This document shows, piece by piece, positions 23,067-36,136 of a DNA stretch of 64,000 nt (the first letter of the stretch is position 1; every line of letters begins with the position of its first letter). The stretch is from the NCBI GenBank assembly GCA_021234155.1, contig JAJEKV010000067.1, positions 359,920-423,919 of the forward strand, in the 5' to 3' direction. This stretch comes from Isoetes taiwanensis. Its lineage: Eukaryota > Streptophyta > Lycopodiopsida > Isoetales > Isoetaceae. A program made the position numbers and the translations under genes. Under the pieces are notes generated by a model. It saw only the letters and a list, made by a program, of their open reading frames with translations. It was not told the DNA's origin and made no database searches.

Positions 23067-23446
23067 ATGGGCGGAATGGACCCAACGGTATGGAGCCATA
23101 TGTCTACAGAGCTTCTGATGTTCCATATCCTGCCTTGGCTACCGCTTCTTCATCGCCTCAGGTTGAGATGCGTTTGCAAAGAATGGAGAAGTGTTCTAGT
23201 TTCCAAGCCCTATTGGAACCATTGCAAATCCATATCTGCCGAATCTTCCTATGCAATTCTAAGAAATTCGAGGGGGAAGTACGGATATTTGACTACAAGG
23301 GGGGCATCATGGTTGTGGAGATGAAGGGGTATTCAAGATTTTTGTTCTGGATGTTTGATGCAATTGTGCTACAGTGGAGCCTAGTTAGCCAGACCACAAC
23401 CTCTCAATGCTTTTGACTTCACGCCCACAATCCACAATGTGAGTGG
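23067..23446 (+). pseudogene. F-box protein gene, copy 2, two internal deletions
   Basis: ATG at 23067 matches copy 1 at 1646. The F-box is intact, including the CKEWR Trp that is a stop in copy 1. After residue ~60 a deletion of about 520 bp (between ttcct direct repeats) shifts the frame, so the ORF ends at 23324 after 85 residues. The original C-terminal frame resumes as FEGEVRIFDYKGGIMVVEMK and is then hit by a second deletion of about 200 bp near 23405 (between tctc repeats). The copy could at most make an F-box-only peptide, which might in principle compete for SKP1, but nothing shows that it is expressed. Confidence 0.8.
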
Positions 23447-23761
23447 CGCTTAACCCAAAAGGAATAGCCATTTGAAGTCATGCATGTTCAAGTCCCAATA
23501 AGCAAAGACATATTTGTTCACTTCTGAAAGTTTGATAGGCATTCTTCAGATGTACAATTTTTTTAATCAAGATATGCTATTCCTTTTGCCATAAGAAGAA
23601 AGGCATTGCCATGCGCACTCAATTGTCTAGTCTACCACAAAGCCTTCACCAAAATAGAAAGCAAAGACTTGGATTAGCTCATTTTGTATCTATAGCAATT
23701 TCAAAGTCTTCACTGTGCCCTGATATTTGCAAAACAGGGTCTAAACAATATTTGAAAAAAA

Positions 23762-26700
23762 TCGGGAAAATTTCCTAGCCTTGATTTGGGGTTTACAATT
23801 TTGCTCCTTTCTTTCGACTCTTCTAATCCGGCATGCATGTGCGACGATGAAGGCATGGAGGACGGGTGGAGCTAGAAGGGATAGAACTTCTTCTAATTTC
23901 TTCTTTTTTGTTTCAATTTTTTCATCGAAGCTCTCATGCAATTTTTTCACCATTTTTGGAGCTCATCTAATAAATGGTTCTCCGGTATAGGTTTGGGTTT
24001 TTGCTACAGACTCTTGCAATATCTCTCAACCAGATTTAGTGCAATACAAGATTTGTTGGTGCAGAGCTCTGTATAAGCACTTAGGGCTTCCGTTGATCCG
24101 AAAATCAGAAAACCAAAACTCAGACTGGTGTATGATTTCGAGATTGGGGTTTGTGCACGACTCCTTTTTGGGATGATCATAGGTGCCTGCATGCATGCCA
24201 CGAAAGCTGGACATACCCGAATGCCTGGAGTTTACTCTAGAATTTGGAGTTTACTCTAGCATAGATGGTTTGCAGTCCCGGCCACTGCTTGAAATGGATG
24301 GCATGCAATTCCGGCCATTGCCTGCATTGACAGAGTCTAATCGGCTAATTTGGATTCCAAAGAGGATCTTCTTGAAGAAGAAAGTTGTTTGGCATTTTCT
24401 ACAAATTAGTATTCGAACATAGATGTGTTTGCTGTTTTCATTCTGCTATGATTCATATCTCTAACTTTTCTCATAGTTACATGTTTCTACAATCTCTATA
24501 TTTACTCTTCACCCAAAATTCTGATTGCGAGCGTATTTGCTCTTTGCCCTAAATCCTGATTGCGAGCATCTTAAATGTTTTTCAAGCAGTGACAGTAGTC
24601 CGACCAATGGATTTGTGGCTTCAATTGTGCCTTCCACTTCTAAGAGCACTCTAGATTTGCCGACATGCTAGATAATATCTGTCATAAGCGAATCGCTTCT
24701 CTGTCGTTAGGTAGTAGGATCCAGAAATTGCTCTTATATTTAGAAATGTTTTTGTGGGCTTTGTTGGCATCTTCCGTGTTGCGTTGCGCTTTGTCCTTCG
24801 TCCAGGTTTTGTGTTTCATATATTTGTAATGGTTATCTTACTTTCTTTTATCTTTCATCAGGTATCTACAAAGAAGCTTCTCAATTCTTCTTGAAGGAAA
24901 TAGATTTCATATCATTCTCTTTCCATAGATCCTCTTTTGCATAGATGCATCAAGAGGTAATGCATGAATTTTCTTGCTTTCTCGCGTTATTATATTAATT
25001 CATTGTCAAATTCATTAATACTTGCTAGGTTTCAGTCCTCCAGTTCAAAGGCTTCTTTGTGCTCTAACATCATTGCGATTTAGCCCGAGGTTGTGGTTAT
25101 GGTCAAGACGATTCAAGGTACTAAGTCACGTTCGCATCAAGAGGTAATGCATGGATCTTATTTTATTAAATCATTGTCAAATTTATGTATACCTACTAGG
25201 TTGCAGTCCTCCAGTTCAAGGGCTTCTTTTAAAGTAGAATATTGCTGCTGAGGTTGTGGTTACGGTCTTCATCAAGAGACATGCTTCTAATTGAAGGTGC
25301 GAAGTCATGTTCCTTCGTGCAGGTTACAAGTTCTATGCTGATTTCCTTTTACTGCATCCTTTGGTTAGGTTATCCTTCGTTACCGTGATATGCTTTTGCT
25401 TTCTCTAGAAACCAATTTTGTTGCACCTTCCTCTAATTTTCTGCTCAGCAAGCAATAAAGCAAGATGTTGGGGTAACCAAGGGATGTTCCATTATTTTAG
25501 AGATCCTTTTGTCTAATTTGATTTTTCTTTTTAAAGCACATGCATGTTTGTATACTTGGGCATAAATTCTCTAACATCATGCCTGATGTTGTACACCTTA
25601 TGCTTGATTACGGACCTATTGTGACTTGATGGGGGACCTATTGTGACTGCAAAGACATAGCAGTTATAACAATGTTAATATCCTCCGTAATCAATCTATT
25701 TATATCCAAATGGAGGGACATGGTAGATTCTGCATAGAAAAGTTAAACGTAGTTGAGTTTGGGATTCATATATAGTTAAATTTATGATCCAAATTGTGAG
25801 TTTGTTCTTTGATAATGCAGTTTCTGGCAGATTGGTATATTCATTACAAGTGCATGTTATGGTAAGATAGGCCATTTCTTTCTATGAAGCCTTTGAAGCT
25901 TTTCCATCTCTTATTCTGTTTCGTGTTAAAAGTTCTACATCCGAATTGTAGGTCACTAAACAATTACTGCGATGGATGGTTGTTTACTTTCTCGGGCAAA
26001 CTCTCTATGGTCTTGGAGGTTAGATTTGTCCTTAAAAGATAGCGATTTATCAATGCCACTGATTTTTATTTGCTTATCATTTGGCAACTTTGCAATTGCT
26101 GATGGTCTTGGCATAATTGATATCATTACGTAGGTGATTTATTGTAAAGATGGTCTTATTGCATAGCAGATGTTGCAGCACCATCCTTAGAAGTAAGTGT
26201 AAATGCATATACAAGGAAATAGTCTTTGCAATGCGCATTTTGTGCACATTAGCCATCGCATTTCGTGCAAATTAGGTCCTATTTTTCTTGCTTACTAACA
26301 TGTTTTAAGCTATATCTCTAGAGGAGCTGTGGAAAGCTATATCTCTAGAGGAGCGGGATCTTTTCACATTCGAAGAATCATATCTATTCTGATAAGCCAC
26401 TTTGAGTGGCGTATGTACTGCCAAATACAATTCGATTTTCTGCCTTCAAAAGGTAGCCACATGTTCCCTACTCATTCTCTAATTCTTTTCTCTTTAAACA
26501 TTTCTGTTATTTATTGTAGATTACATCTGTTTGAGACAGAGTGACATGATATTGTTCATAGAAAAATTATAGAGGTTCCGCTAATAAGAGTTGCCAATGT
26601 ATGTCCATGAACCATGCTTATGCAAGATTGCTTAATATTAGATATTTTCATATACTGCCAAGGTTCAGAAGTTCTGTCTGGCATTGTGATACTTCATTAG

Positions 26701-28944
26701 TGTCATCCCCACTTTGGATTTCACTTAATTGCCATCTTATATTAAAGAAAGAATATGCTCGAACTTTCACAGCTGTGATTCCACAATGAATTCAATAAAG
26801 GTTGGTGGCATGTGTCATTGCAAATGCATATTTGTTTAAGGTATAATTTATGTGGAGCAAAGAAACAGAGGTTGCATATTGCATTATCAAATCGTAGTTC
26901 CTATGCAGCTGCACATGGAAAGAAACACCAAAAATTAGGCAGGTCAAACATTCAAGGGTATGAAAATGGCGCTGCAATGTACTTGCAGTATTAGGCTGTC
27001 ATATTGCAATTGCATTGTAGCATTAAACCATCGGGGAATAAAGGTGTTTGAACAATATAACATTAATTGTCCCATTCCTTCTTCAATCGACTACACTAAG
27101 AGTTTGATCAACATTAGGTTCCATTAAAAGCAATGTTACCTTGCATTTAATTGAAACTAGCATGTACACAATTGTAGAAAAGGTCTCTTATGATACCTTT
27201 GCGTAGACACAATGAAGCTTCATTAGGCCAACATTAACGTAACACAACTGACACTACTAAAGCCTAGCTATGTACCCTCATGGCACATCAAAAAGATTCT
27301 AAAGCCTAGCTATGTAGCCTCATGCCACATCAAAAAATTATGATACTTTTAAATCTAGGCGACGTAAGAACAATCGTGACATAATAAAGACTAGCAACGT
27401 TGCCTTTATTGAGTTGCATTTTGGATGAAAGGCAAATAGTTCTTATATTGTATTAACAGTTTTCAAGAGCTCCAACAATGTAGATTTTTCTAAGGACATT
27501 GTTTTTTTTTTTTTGAAGAACGTGTTTTACTTCATATTATACACTCAAGATATTACAAAGTACTTCCAGAAGTAAGAAATATCAGAAGTAGGACATTGTT
27601 ATTCTTTAGTCAATTGAATATCACTTCAAAGTGATGTCATTGTCAATCACATTGAATACAAGAATTACCAAAAGCTCTCTGCCAATATTATTTTCACAAT
27701 GCCAATACCAATATTTGAAGAAGATAGGGTTTGTCATCCGGGGTTAAAATGTGGTGTCCTATTTATATCATAATAAACTTTAGGCGTGATTAACATGATA
27801 ATAAAATCATGTAAATACACACGGAAAGATGGAGCAGCTCGGATTGTTAGATGCTACTAATGCGCTATGCTCCAAAATCTTTAAGGCATTCGGATTGTTA
27901 TACTGCATCCTTCAGGGTGTTTTGCATCTTCCAGGGCATTTATTGTTGATGTTGTGTCCTCAAGTCTCAAATTCTTCTCTTGCTAAATCAGCCATATGAA
28001 TTTGATGTCTGTAATAGAATCGTGGGTGTTGCACACCAGTTCAAACCTTAGAATGCAAGAAAAAAAAGGGTTTTCTAAAAGCAATATTGGTTTATTTCTT
28101 GATAATGATAGTGGCAGTGGTTGAGAATGCTTTACATTCAAATTTCGATGTTAGCAGAGCTTTGCACTTATAGTATATCCTTGGTTAGTGCTACTATTTT
28201 CTAGAAGTCTGCATAATGAAAGCTCAAGAACATGAATGTACAAGGAGAACAACAATTGTTTTTTAGACACTACATCTTTACATGTCAAGCTCTCTTTCAC
28301 ATGAGCATTATTGATTTCGAACCCCTATAATGAGGGCTGGTTGAAAGAAAGACCATTACTCTAGGGTCTGGTGGCTTCCCTTCAACAAAATCCCTCTCTA
28401 CTGAAATTACTGACCCCTCTTATGCTTCTTTTGCCACTAGCTGTCTTGCAATCTTGAACATGATGCGAGAAAGGTTGATGAATGTATGTTCCTAGCCATA
28501 GACATTACATCTAAAGTGGCTCCAACACCTTATCTATTCAAGAAAGTTTAATGACGAATTCTGGTGCTTTTGCCAAAGCCACCACTTTCTTATAGGTACA
28601 TGCTTTCTATTCGAGAGGTAGCTAAATGCCTGGTACATAACCTATTGCAAGTTCAACCCACATAAATTACCTACCAAAAGACTAACAATTTCATTGCCAT
28701 TACAATGTTGTGCATCCTTTATTATACATAAATCCTCATCATATATTCATCCAAATATTAAAACTCCATTACAACCTCGTCAAATTACAGACACCCTCTA
28801 AGACCAACTATTCTAAGGTCTACAAGGGCCAATTCACTAAAACATCCTTACGACAATGTCTTGAGGCCTACAAATGCAAAATTGCATGCTTCCTTCTACT
28901 ATCCACATTTGCTAAAGCCCGGCAACGCCGGGCACCATAACTAG
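23762..28944 (+). mobile_element. Non-autonomous Helitron, 5.2 kb
   Basis: The segment is absent from block A at the corresponding place (about 3080-3097). It starts with TC at 23762, preceded by A, and ends CTAG at 28944, followed by T: the A/T target preference of Helitrons. Eleven nucleotides before the end lies a perfect 7-bp GC hairpin (GCCCGGC-AAC-GCCGGGC, 28917-28933), the standard Helitron 3' hairpin. I see no Rep/helicase coding sequence; ORFs inside are under 90 codons and carry no family motif, so it is non-autonomous and may carry captured non-coding DNA. A LINE stub (27504-27589) inserted inside it later. Confidence 0.85.
27504..27589 (-). mobile_element. LINE 3'-end stub with 11-bp target duplication
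   Basis: A poly-T run plus about 70 bp of the same LINE 3' end seen at 8043-8337 is flanked by aggacattgtt at 27493-27503 and 27590-27600. It is a very short 5'-truncated insertion inside the Helitron. Confidence 0.8.
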
Positions 28945-31510
28945 TTTTTCTTAAATCTCAAATTCAACTTTGAATCTGGTGGATTAATTTAGTGTATAGA
29001 ATCAAAGCCGATGTTAAGGTATCATATTTAATTTTTCTTATATCTCAAATCCAACTTAGGCTATTTGAATTTAGTGGATGAATTTTTGGTATAAAATCAA
29101 AATTAATGCTGCCCACTTCTAAACCTTTGAGATAGCTTTCACACTGGAATATTATATCACAATACCTTAGGATTTTAGAAAATGTAAACAATTTCAAGCT
29201 TCCTATAAGGTTTGCAAATGTGTTTTACAAGTTTTCTTAAGAAATTTGTTCAAAATAGATCAGCATAGATCATTTGCAAAGTGCAAAAACCAAATAGCCC
29301 AAAAAAGGCACTCAAAAGGGGGTAATATTTATAGGTCTATGATTCAACTCCTGTAGATCATGTACATCGGAGAGCGCTAATGTAGGTTAGCTGGTGCAAA
29401 TTGGCTTATCAGCAGAGAGGCGGAGTTGCATATCCGATTATCCAGAGGTCCAATGTTAGCGTAGGAGGAGAGCTTTAGTAAAAAATAATCGATTGGTCAT
29501 AAACGTTGATTACAAGAGTCGTCTGTATGTAGAGCAAGAGAAGCTGAAGTATACATTTGTAGAAAACCGCCACGTTACATTACCTCTCTCTAGGCTACCG
29601 TGTATATATACACGACATTGATTCTTTAAATGTAAGGTAAATTTGACATTCAATTTACACGATATTCCAATATTTTATCACATTCTGCACATTTACTCAA
29701 TATTCTCCCATGGAATGTAACGTAACTTGTTTTCACATAACGAAAATTTCGCTTTAAGTGACATTCTCATGTGTCAACACTACCTCCACGCCACCATGCC
29801 TCAACACTGTTTCCATATAAGTATGTCATCTAAAGTAGAATAGAATAGAATAGTTTTTTTAACGTCCACGGAGACCAATAGGTCATGTGACATTCTTCTA
29901 TATGGCAGGTCTGCGGATTTAATCAGTATGTGGATAATCTTGATTCTTGAGTAGCGGAATCGATATTTGAATTATTGGTTGCCTTGTTGTATTCGTGGAT
30001 CTGCAGGTGGCGGAAGGCTAGGCCCCCTCATGCGGGAACTTACGCTAGTTCAACTAGCCGCCAAGTTAGAGACACTTTATTTTAGTTGTAAGGATTGAGA
30101 GGGAAGATGTCGCCTAAGGGTCAATTCTGTCCAAGGAGGAGTTTGTTGAGATTCATGACATAAAATGCTTTTCCAACTCGAATCAACTATCTCGTTAGGG
30201 CTATGGTGCCATGGTCGGCCATAAGGTTCTATCCAAAAGCTCTCGCTGTCAAGATTCCGTACAAAACTATGCGGGTTTATCATGGAGGCAAAACAATTAT
30301 TCGAGGTCGTTGGTTAGGACAATGAAGTATTCATATAATTTTAAGTGTGATTTGATTTAGATGGCGGACCAATATTGTATTGCCCCGGGGTATTCTCCTT
30401 AACCATTAATTTTTTTGAGTTTGCAGGGGCAAACCCTCGGATGGATGTGATAAGTAAACGATATGGTTGTAACATTCTATCTGAATGGCAAAGATTATGG
30501 GAGAGGTATGATCCGAAGGTTGAGATTGCATGAGAGCTAAGCTCAACTAAAACGCCTTGAAAATCGAGTATTTTTATTTGGAGTGCCGTTCGTGGAAGAT
30601 GAAGTGAATAATCTGCGGACCGTTGTGACAGGTCATCCTCGAAAAAGCGAATGTGACCAGACCATCACAAAAGTTTTGTCGTGATAATTATTCTCGCATT
30701 GCATAGAAATCTTTCCAACCGCTATCACCACCGCCGCCTAATACAAATATTCCAATATGTTGATGTACCTAACTCCACTCCCGTGATACTTGTATGTAAT
30801 GCGGCTACCTCCCATTTTGATCTTGGTGATTGAAGCAAAGCTACCTATGTTTGGCCAAAGATGCCGCAAGTAACACACCTACGTTTTGGCTAAGTTAACG
30901 GCGCATTCTGTCATCGCGGCGAAAGGTGCCAATATTTAGGTGTCCAGATGTTGTTGCATGCTACGGATCAGATGTTAAAAGATCGATTTAATCAAGGTTG
31001 GTATTCAGATGTTAAAAAATGGGCAGAAAGATGATTAGGTAGTGCAACTTGGCATGTTTCACTTAAGCTCATGGAAGTTCATGCGCAGGTTTTTGAAATA
31101 TTTATCAAGAGAATGTGGACATTGGAGCCCGAAAGAGATGTTAAAAAACAGGTTTATCTCATGAAGATTGATGACTTGCAGGAAGACAAAGAACAAAAGT
31201 ATAATATAGATAGGAAAAATCGGATGCTTATTTCTCACTATGGCTGTTATCACATACAATTCATATAGAGACTAGAAGGTGGACTGGTACTCCTTATAGT
31301 CGAGGTTTTGCCTAGACGTTTTGAGCTAGAAATTGAAACAAAGGAACATGCATTCTTGAGATGTGATTCTTATTCACGTATTCGAGATAACTATGGCATT
31401 TAGGTAATCACTTTAAAGGATTTCTTTGATATAGCAATCTATTTGAACATATGAAAGATTTTGAGTTAGAATGTGCTCTAGAATGAGCATCTTGAACAAT
31501 GAAAATTGTC
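28945..31510. repeat. Unclassified duplicated repeat block (A' copy)
   Basis: 28945-29549 matches 3096-3694, and 29550-31510 matches 5158-7870. It lacks the LINE found in A and has one copy of the ~730-bp internal duplication. ORF 31071-31268 mirrors 7407-7613, followed by the same LINE-like EIETKEHAFLRC segment near 31325-31370. Confidence 0.7.
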
Positions 31511-31559
31511 TATCTTTTTGCCATAGAGCCCTGGGGGGCTAATTGGCTTGATCAATAAA

Positions 31560-31602
31560 TCACCACCACCACCACCACCACCACCACCACCACCACCACC
31601 AC
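31560..31602. repeat. (ACC)n microsatellite
   Basis: About 13 uninterrupted acc triplets. Confidence 0.95.
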
Positions 31603-32385
31603 TATTAATTATCATTATTACAAATGAGTAGGTACGTCCTCTATTGTCTGGAATGGCTATATATTGAACTATGTAAGTTGCTCAGTGCCTGTGGGCTGAA
31701 TATCATCATATAGATCAGCATATGGGTCCTACGACAACTAAGTGCCTATGATAGAATCTGAGATCTGCATGTGGGAAAGGCATGGAGCTGGGGGGCATTC
31801 TTGCGCTAGTAAATCATCCACTAAGCACCTAGTGCTAAAAATTTAAATTTATTTTTCTCTTTTTTTCTGTAATCCCGTTGAAGCCCATCCGACAGCTCTC
31901 GTTGCCCTACATAACCCCCCGTGTGAATATGCACCCAAACCAAAGGGGGTTTAAGGGGGATTTTAATTTAAATGTGTCAAATGCAATGGTTTGTGTTAAT
32001 AATGTTCATAGTAGTTGTATGTTAATGGTTTGTGTTAAGTAAAAAATTTTTTGGCCCCTTTGGGGCCTTAAGGATGGTGTAGGGGTGTAGATATAGACAT
32101 TACCTAATACTCTGATGATGGATGGAAGGGCACTAAGAAATCCATAACTGCATGTAACAATGATAGTAGAGCTAAAAACAAACCATTACATTCGAAGTCC
32201 TAATATTAAGTGTGACATAATAACATGATAGATAATAGACAAATGGTAACCCATATTACAATTTTTTATTATCAAATGCTTCGCTCTTATCAGTGACATA
32301 ATAAATATGCAACCTAGTCCTGTAGCACATTTCTCAAGAACTCAAATACCAAATACCTTAGCGGTTGCATTTAAGACTCCCATGA
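31603..32385. other. No recognisable gene
   Basis: AT-rich intergenic DNA upstream of the Ty3 element. The phrase tggtttgtgttaa and its reverse complement recur here and near 43630, suggesting an old shared repeat. Confidence 0.4.
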
Positions 32386-32390
32386 CATCA

Positions 32391-33017
32391 TGTTTGGGGT
32401 CCGGGCACGGGATCGCCTGAGGGACAGATCTCTGTGAGATCCTTGAAGTCCGGCAGAGGCAAATCTCGAGACACTTTGTCACGGGGCGGGGATTTTTGCT
32501 ATGAGAGGAAAGAACAAGAAAACTTCGGATAAAACAAAGAATTGCAATACACAATGAAACACACAAGACACTTGTGGAGAACACGGGCAATCCATTGATC
32601 AAAACAAGTGTACAATGAAGGCTCAAAAAGCGCATGACAAAGCGCACCAAAGATGTCCGCTCAGAAGTGACACAAAAAAGAACACTCGAACCCTCCGGAA
32701 GGAGCAAAATGCTACAATATATAGGAACAGTTGAGTGGCCTACGGGGCCTGAATCTCGATCCTCATCATGACAACGCTGCGTGCTCCACTACTTGGGCAC
32801 CTTTCGAGCAGGACCGAAATGGCTGGCTCGTCGCGTGCTAATGCAGACAAGTAGTGGCCGCCCGTGGGTCCTACCTTTGGGTCTTCTGCTTCTTGGAGGA
32901 GCTTTGACCTGCCGTAGCTCTTTGTGGATCCCTCTTCTTGGACACCGCGGGCAGTGGGGCCTCGCCCTCATGCAATAGCAAGTATGACACTGTGGTAATC
33001 CGCCAGCAGGGGCTAAC
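32391..33017 (-). repeat. 3' LTR of the Ty3 element
   Basis: Matches 38852-39447 along its length with scattered indels. The purine-rich tract ggtgaggggg (minus strand, 33018-33028) abuts its inner edge and is the likely polypurine tract. Confidence 0.85.
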
Positions 33018-33429
33018 CCCCTCACCAAACTACACTTATTGGCTAGAAAAGGGGCATGAATTCCGGGTGGGAATCCTCGTTCATCTTTCTGATCTTGAAT
33101 ATAGAGATGAGGGAGGCTCTAGCCATTGTATTCACCGAAAGTGTTGTTCGTCTCTTTTCCAGATTTGCTTGAGTCCGGATGCCAAACATTCGCCGCTCCT
33201 ATGAGAAAGCCTTCGTGAAATCATGTTCTCCAGTGGCGTGGATCTCGATGGAAGATTTGTGATCTCCATGTATAAGACAAGGTCCAACCCGGAACTTTCC
33301 AGCATTTGCATTGGGGTTGCAAAATGGATCCGCACTTAGCGTTTACGCATACTGCGAGTATGGTCATGAGTGCCGCGGAATTACCGCTGCCGAAATCTGA
33401 GATGGATCAGCTGAAGTTTTGGCCTTGGC

Positions 33430-34320
33430 AAGGAAGGTTACAAGACCGAAATTGCATTCAGGGGATCTTCCTGGCTAACACGCATTGGGCATGTATATCC
33501 GCTTGTTGGTGTTGTCAAAGTCTCATCCTCACGCCATTTTTGCGTCTCTTGGATGAAGCGTGGTCCCAACGCTTGGTTCTTGAATTGCCGTGGGTGTCCA
33601 ATCTGCATGTTCTTTGACTTGATGAGTCCAGAATTCTTGTCTCCATGCCGGGAATTGACCTTGATCGAGGTGGGCATCCAAATCGCGTGATGATGTTCTT
33701 GTAGAGAACCTTAGTCGCATTTTAGCGGTACCGTGTTGTCGGTAGAGCACACGCTTGTGCCCATTTGGTTGCATAGTCCGTGAAGACTAGAATGTGGCGC
33801 GCCCTAGTGTTGATTGCGAGGGTGGGTCCATGGGACCAACAAAATCCATACCCCCATTTGGCAAAGGGGAGAGGCGTGGCTATTGGCTGAGCGGCAGAGC
33901 GTCCACGGGCGTGGGTCTACCAAACCTCGACAAACATCACACGCGGCGTGTGTATTTGTGAGCATCTTTGAAAAGCGTGGGCGGTAAGAATACCCCAGCA
34001 AGGAGGAGTTTCGCTTTGTGTTGTCTCCATTGAAATGACCACCGCCAAGTCCTTCGTGGGCTTGTTTGACTAGATCGGGACTTCGTGAGGAAGAACACAT
34101 CGTCGAGCACATTGTCTTTGCCACATTTATAGAGATGGCCAGCAACCATCGTATAATCTGCGATCGCCAGCGAAGGAATTGTTGTTTATCGCGAGAAGTT
34201 GTCTTTCGGAGAGAGCGTGGGGTCACTTGGCGAGTGCCCGTGAGGAGAAAGCTGATAGTCGTGGTACCAATGAGCGCGGCGGTGACCGTGAACAGTTGAG
34301 CATCCGGGAAGGGCATCGCG
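33430..34320 (-). pseudogene. Ty3 integrase region
   Basis: Minus ORF 34316-33804 holds the HHCC zinc domain: LVKQAHEGLGGGHF, then the neighbouring frame LAGVFLPPTLFKDAHKYT and AACDVCRG, then KWGMDFVGP-like sequence near 33850 that opens the catalytic core. The rest of the core (33774-33438) is frameshifted; NSRHGDKNS is a degraded remnant of the second catalytic motif. No chromodomain was seen. Confidence 0.75.
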
Positions 34321-34449
34321 GAACTCCTTCCGGTGGGATCATCCGCGTGTATATGTTGAAAGATAGTCGGGACCAGGCGGTGAGCCCGGCGTCCGGCTTG
34401 TGAATAATTTCAAAAGGGCAAACTCTTGCAATATCAATATCCATCGAAA

Positions 34450-34740
34450 GCAATTAAGCCCGGGGTTTGGCTTATTGATTAAATATAGAAGAGCTTGATG
34501 ATCCACATAAAGCGAATTTGACTACCAAGAAGATAGTGTCGAAAGCGTTGTACACAAAAGATAAGGCCAAGGGCTTCCCTTTCCGCGGGTCGAATAGTTG
34601 CTTCAGCCAGGATTGAGTTTTCTGGCGGCGATTAAATGGGCTTGTCCTGATTTGGTGCATACTCTTGAGCTAGAGCGGCTCAATCGCAAAGCCTAAAACA
34701 TCAACATGGACATGGAATGGTTTGTCCCATTGAGGTGGTA
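34450..34740 (-). pseudogene. Ty3 RNase H region
   Basis: The minus frame from about 34785 contains LVPPQWDKPFHVHVDVLGFA, the start of the RNase H fold (F.V.TDAS in active copies, here degraded). Further on come EALGLIFCVQ-like and FRHYLLG segments around 34600-34500. Frames are broken. Confidence 0.7.
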
Positions 34741-35833
34741 CTAGCACGGGCTTCGTGAGCTTGACTTTGAGTTCTTTAAAAGCTTGATTTGCATCAGATG
34801 TCCAAGTCCATGTGTATGGATTTCGGTCGGTTTGTGAATGGATGGCCCGGTGGGTGCCAATTCTGGAATAAAGGTGGCATAGAAGTTGACTTTGCCAAGA
34901 AAGGAACGTGTCCTTGATGTTCGCAGTGGATATGCCTCGATGACAGCCTGATTTTGGTTGGGTCCGTTGTAATGCCGCGGTCGACTCACGACATGTCCAG
35001 TACACCCGAGGTGACACGAGAAGGTGCACTTTTCCGGATTGAGGCTAATTCGATTCATCACAAAGCGTTGAAAACTAGTTCAAGTTTTACCAAATGGTCC
35101 ATAACGTGGGTGTAAGTGGAGAAGTCATCCTGAAAGACTTGCGAGAAAGGGATGAACTTGCATGTACTCTTGAAAAACGCAAGCATAATGCGTTGAAATG
35201 TGGATGGTGAGTTTGACAATCCAAAAGGAACGACTTTGTAAGCAAAGGTACCCCATGGAGTAGTGAAGGTAGTCTTTAGTTGATCTTCTTCTCGAATGGA
35301 TATTTGATTATAACCGAGAAGCCGGCCCATGAAGGAGTACATCTCGTGGGCTCGCTACATCTTCCAACACTTGATCCGTGAAGGGAGAGGGAAATGATCC
35401 CTTTCCGTGGCTTGATTGAGTTTTCTATAATCCACACAAACGCCGAATTTTTCCATTATGTTTGAGGGCAATAACAATAGGACTTACCCATTCGAATGTT
35501 TGACCTCGTGAGATAAGTCCAATCAAAAGCTTGTCAATTTCGGCTTTAACCTTTTCGGTAGTTTTAGTTTGGGTTAAGCATCGTTAACTAGATGGGTCTA
35601 GCATCCGGCTTGGTGGGAATGAGAGTTGTCCCAATTCTTTCTTGATACCCGAGGAGGTCTTTGTAGCTCCAAGCAAAGATGTGCTTGAAACGTTTGAATA
35701 AGCGCAGAATGGCTTGCTCCCCGAATCTTCGGGCGCGGAGGTCGCGTGCCAATCGGATTGGTTGATTTGTCCCAATATCAATTATGTCTACCGCAGGAGT
35801 TTGAATGTGGAATGACTTGATCATCACGAGCAA
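34741..35833 (-). pseudogene. Ty3 reverse transcriptase
   Basis: In order on the minus strand: a lead-in with FKHIFAWSYKDLLGY (35833-35588); VCVDYRKLNQATERDHFPLP (~35450-35390); MYSFMGRLLGYNQIS and PWGTFAYKVVPFGLSNSPST (35342-35058); a damaged catalytic VFQDD motif (active Ty3 enzymes have a Tyr or Phe followed by a residue and two Asp); then SLNPEKCTF and SFLGKVNFYATFIPELA (35061-34741), the thumb-connection region. At least three frame changes. Confidence 0.85.
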
Positions 35834-36136
35834 AGGTGGGCTGGCTCGCGAGTAACCATGGGATGTTCATGTTGACCAATTTTGAAAAATAGTGGCGTGC
35901 CACTAGGAGTTGTGTGTGGTGTCTTCTTGAACAGGAGGAGGAGCGGGGTACCGTCTCCTCATGTGGAACCAATGTGACGTTGTTACAAGGTGTCAAATAG
36001 GGGTCAACCAGCGTTGCTATGCCTTTATCAATATCCATGTCTTCCCATGGTTGATTGTATTCGGTAAGCCGCGGAGTGGCAAACCCTTGGCTTGTAACCG
36101 ATAGGTGTTGCAAACTTGTTGAGTCACCGGTGCGAT

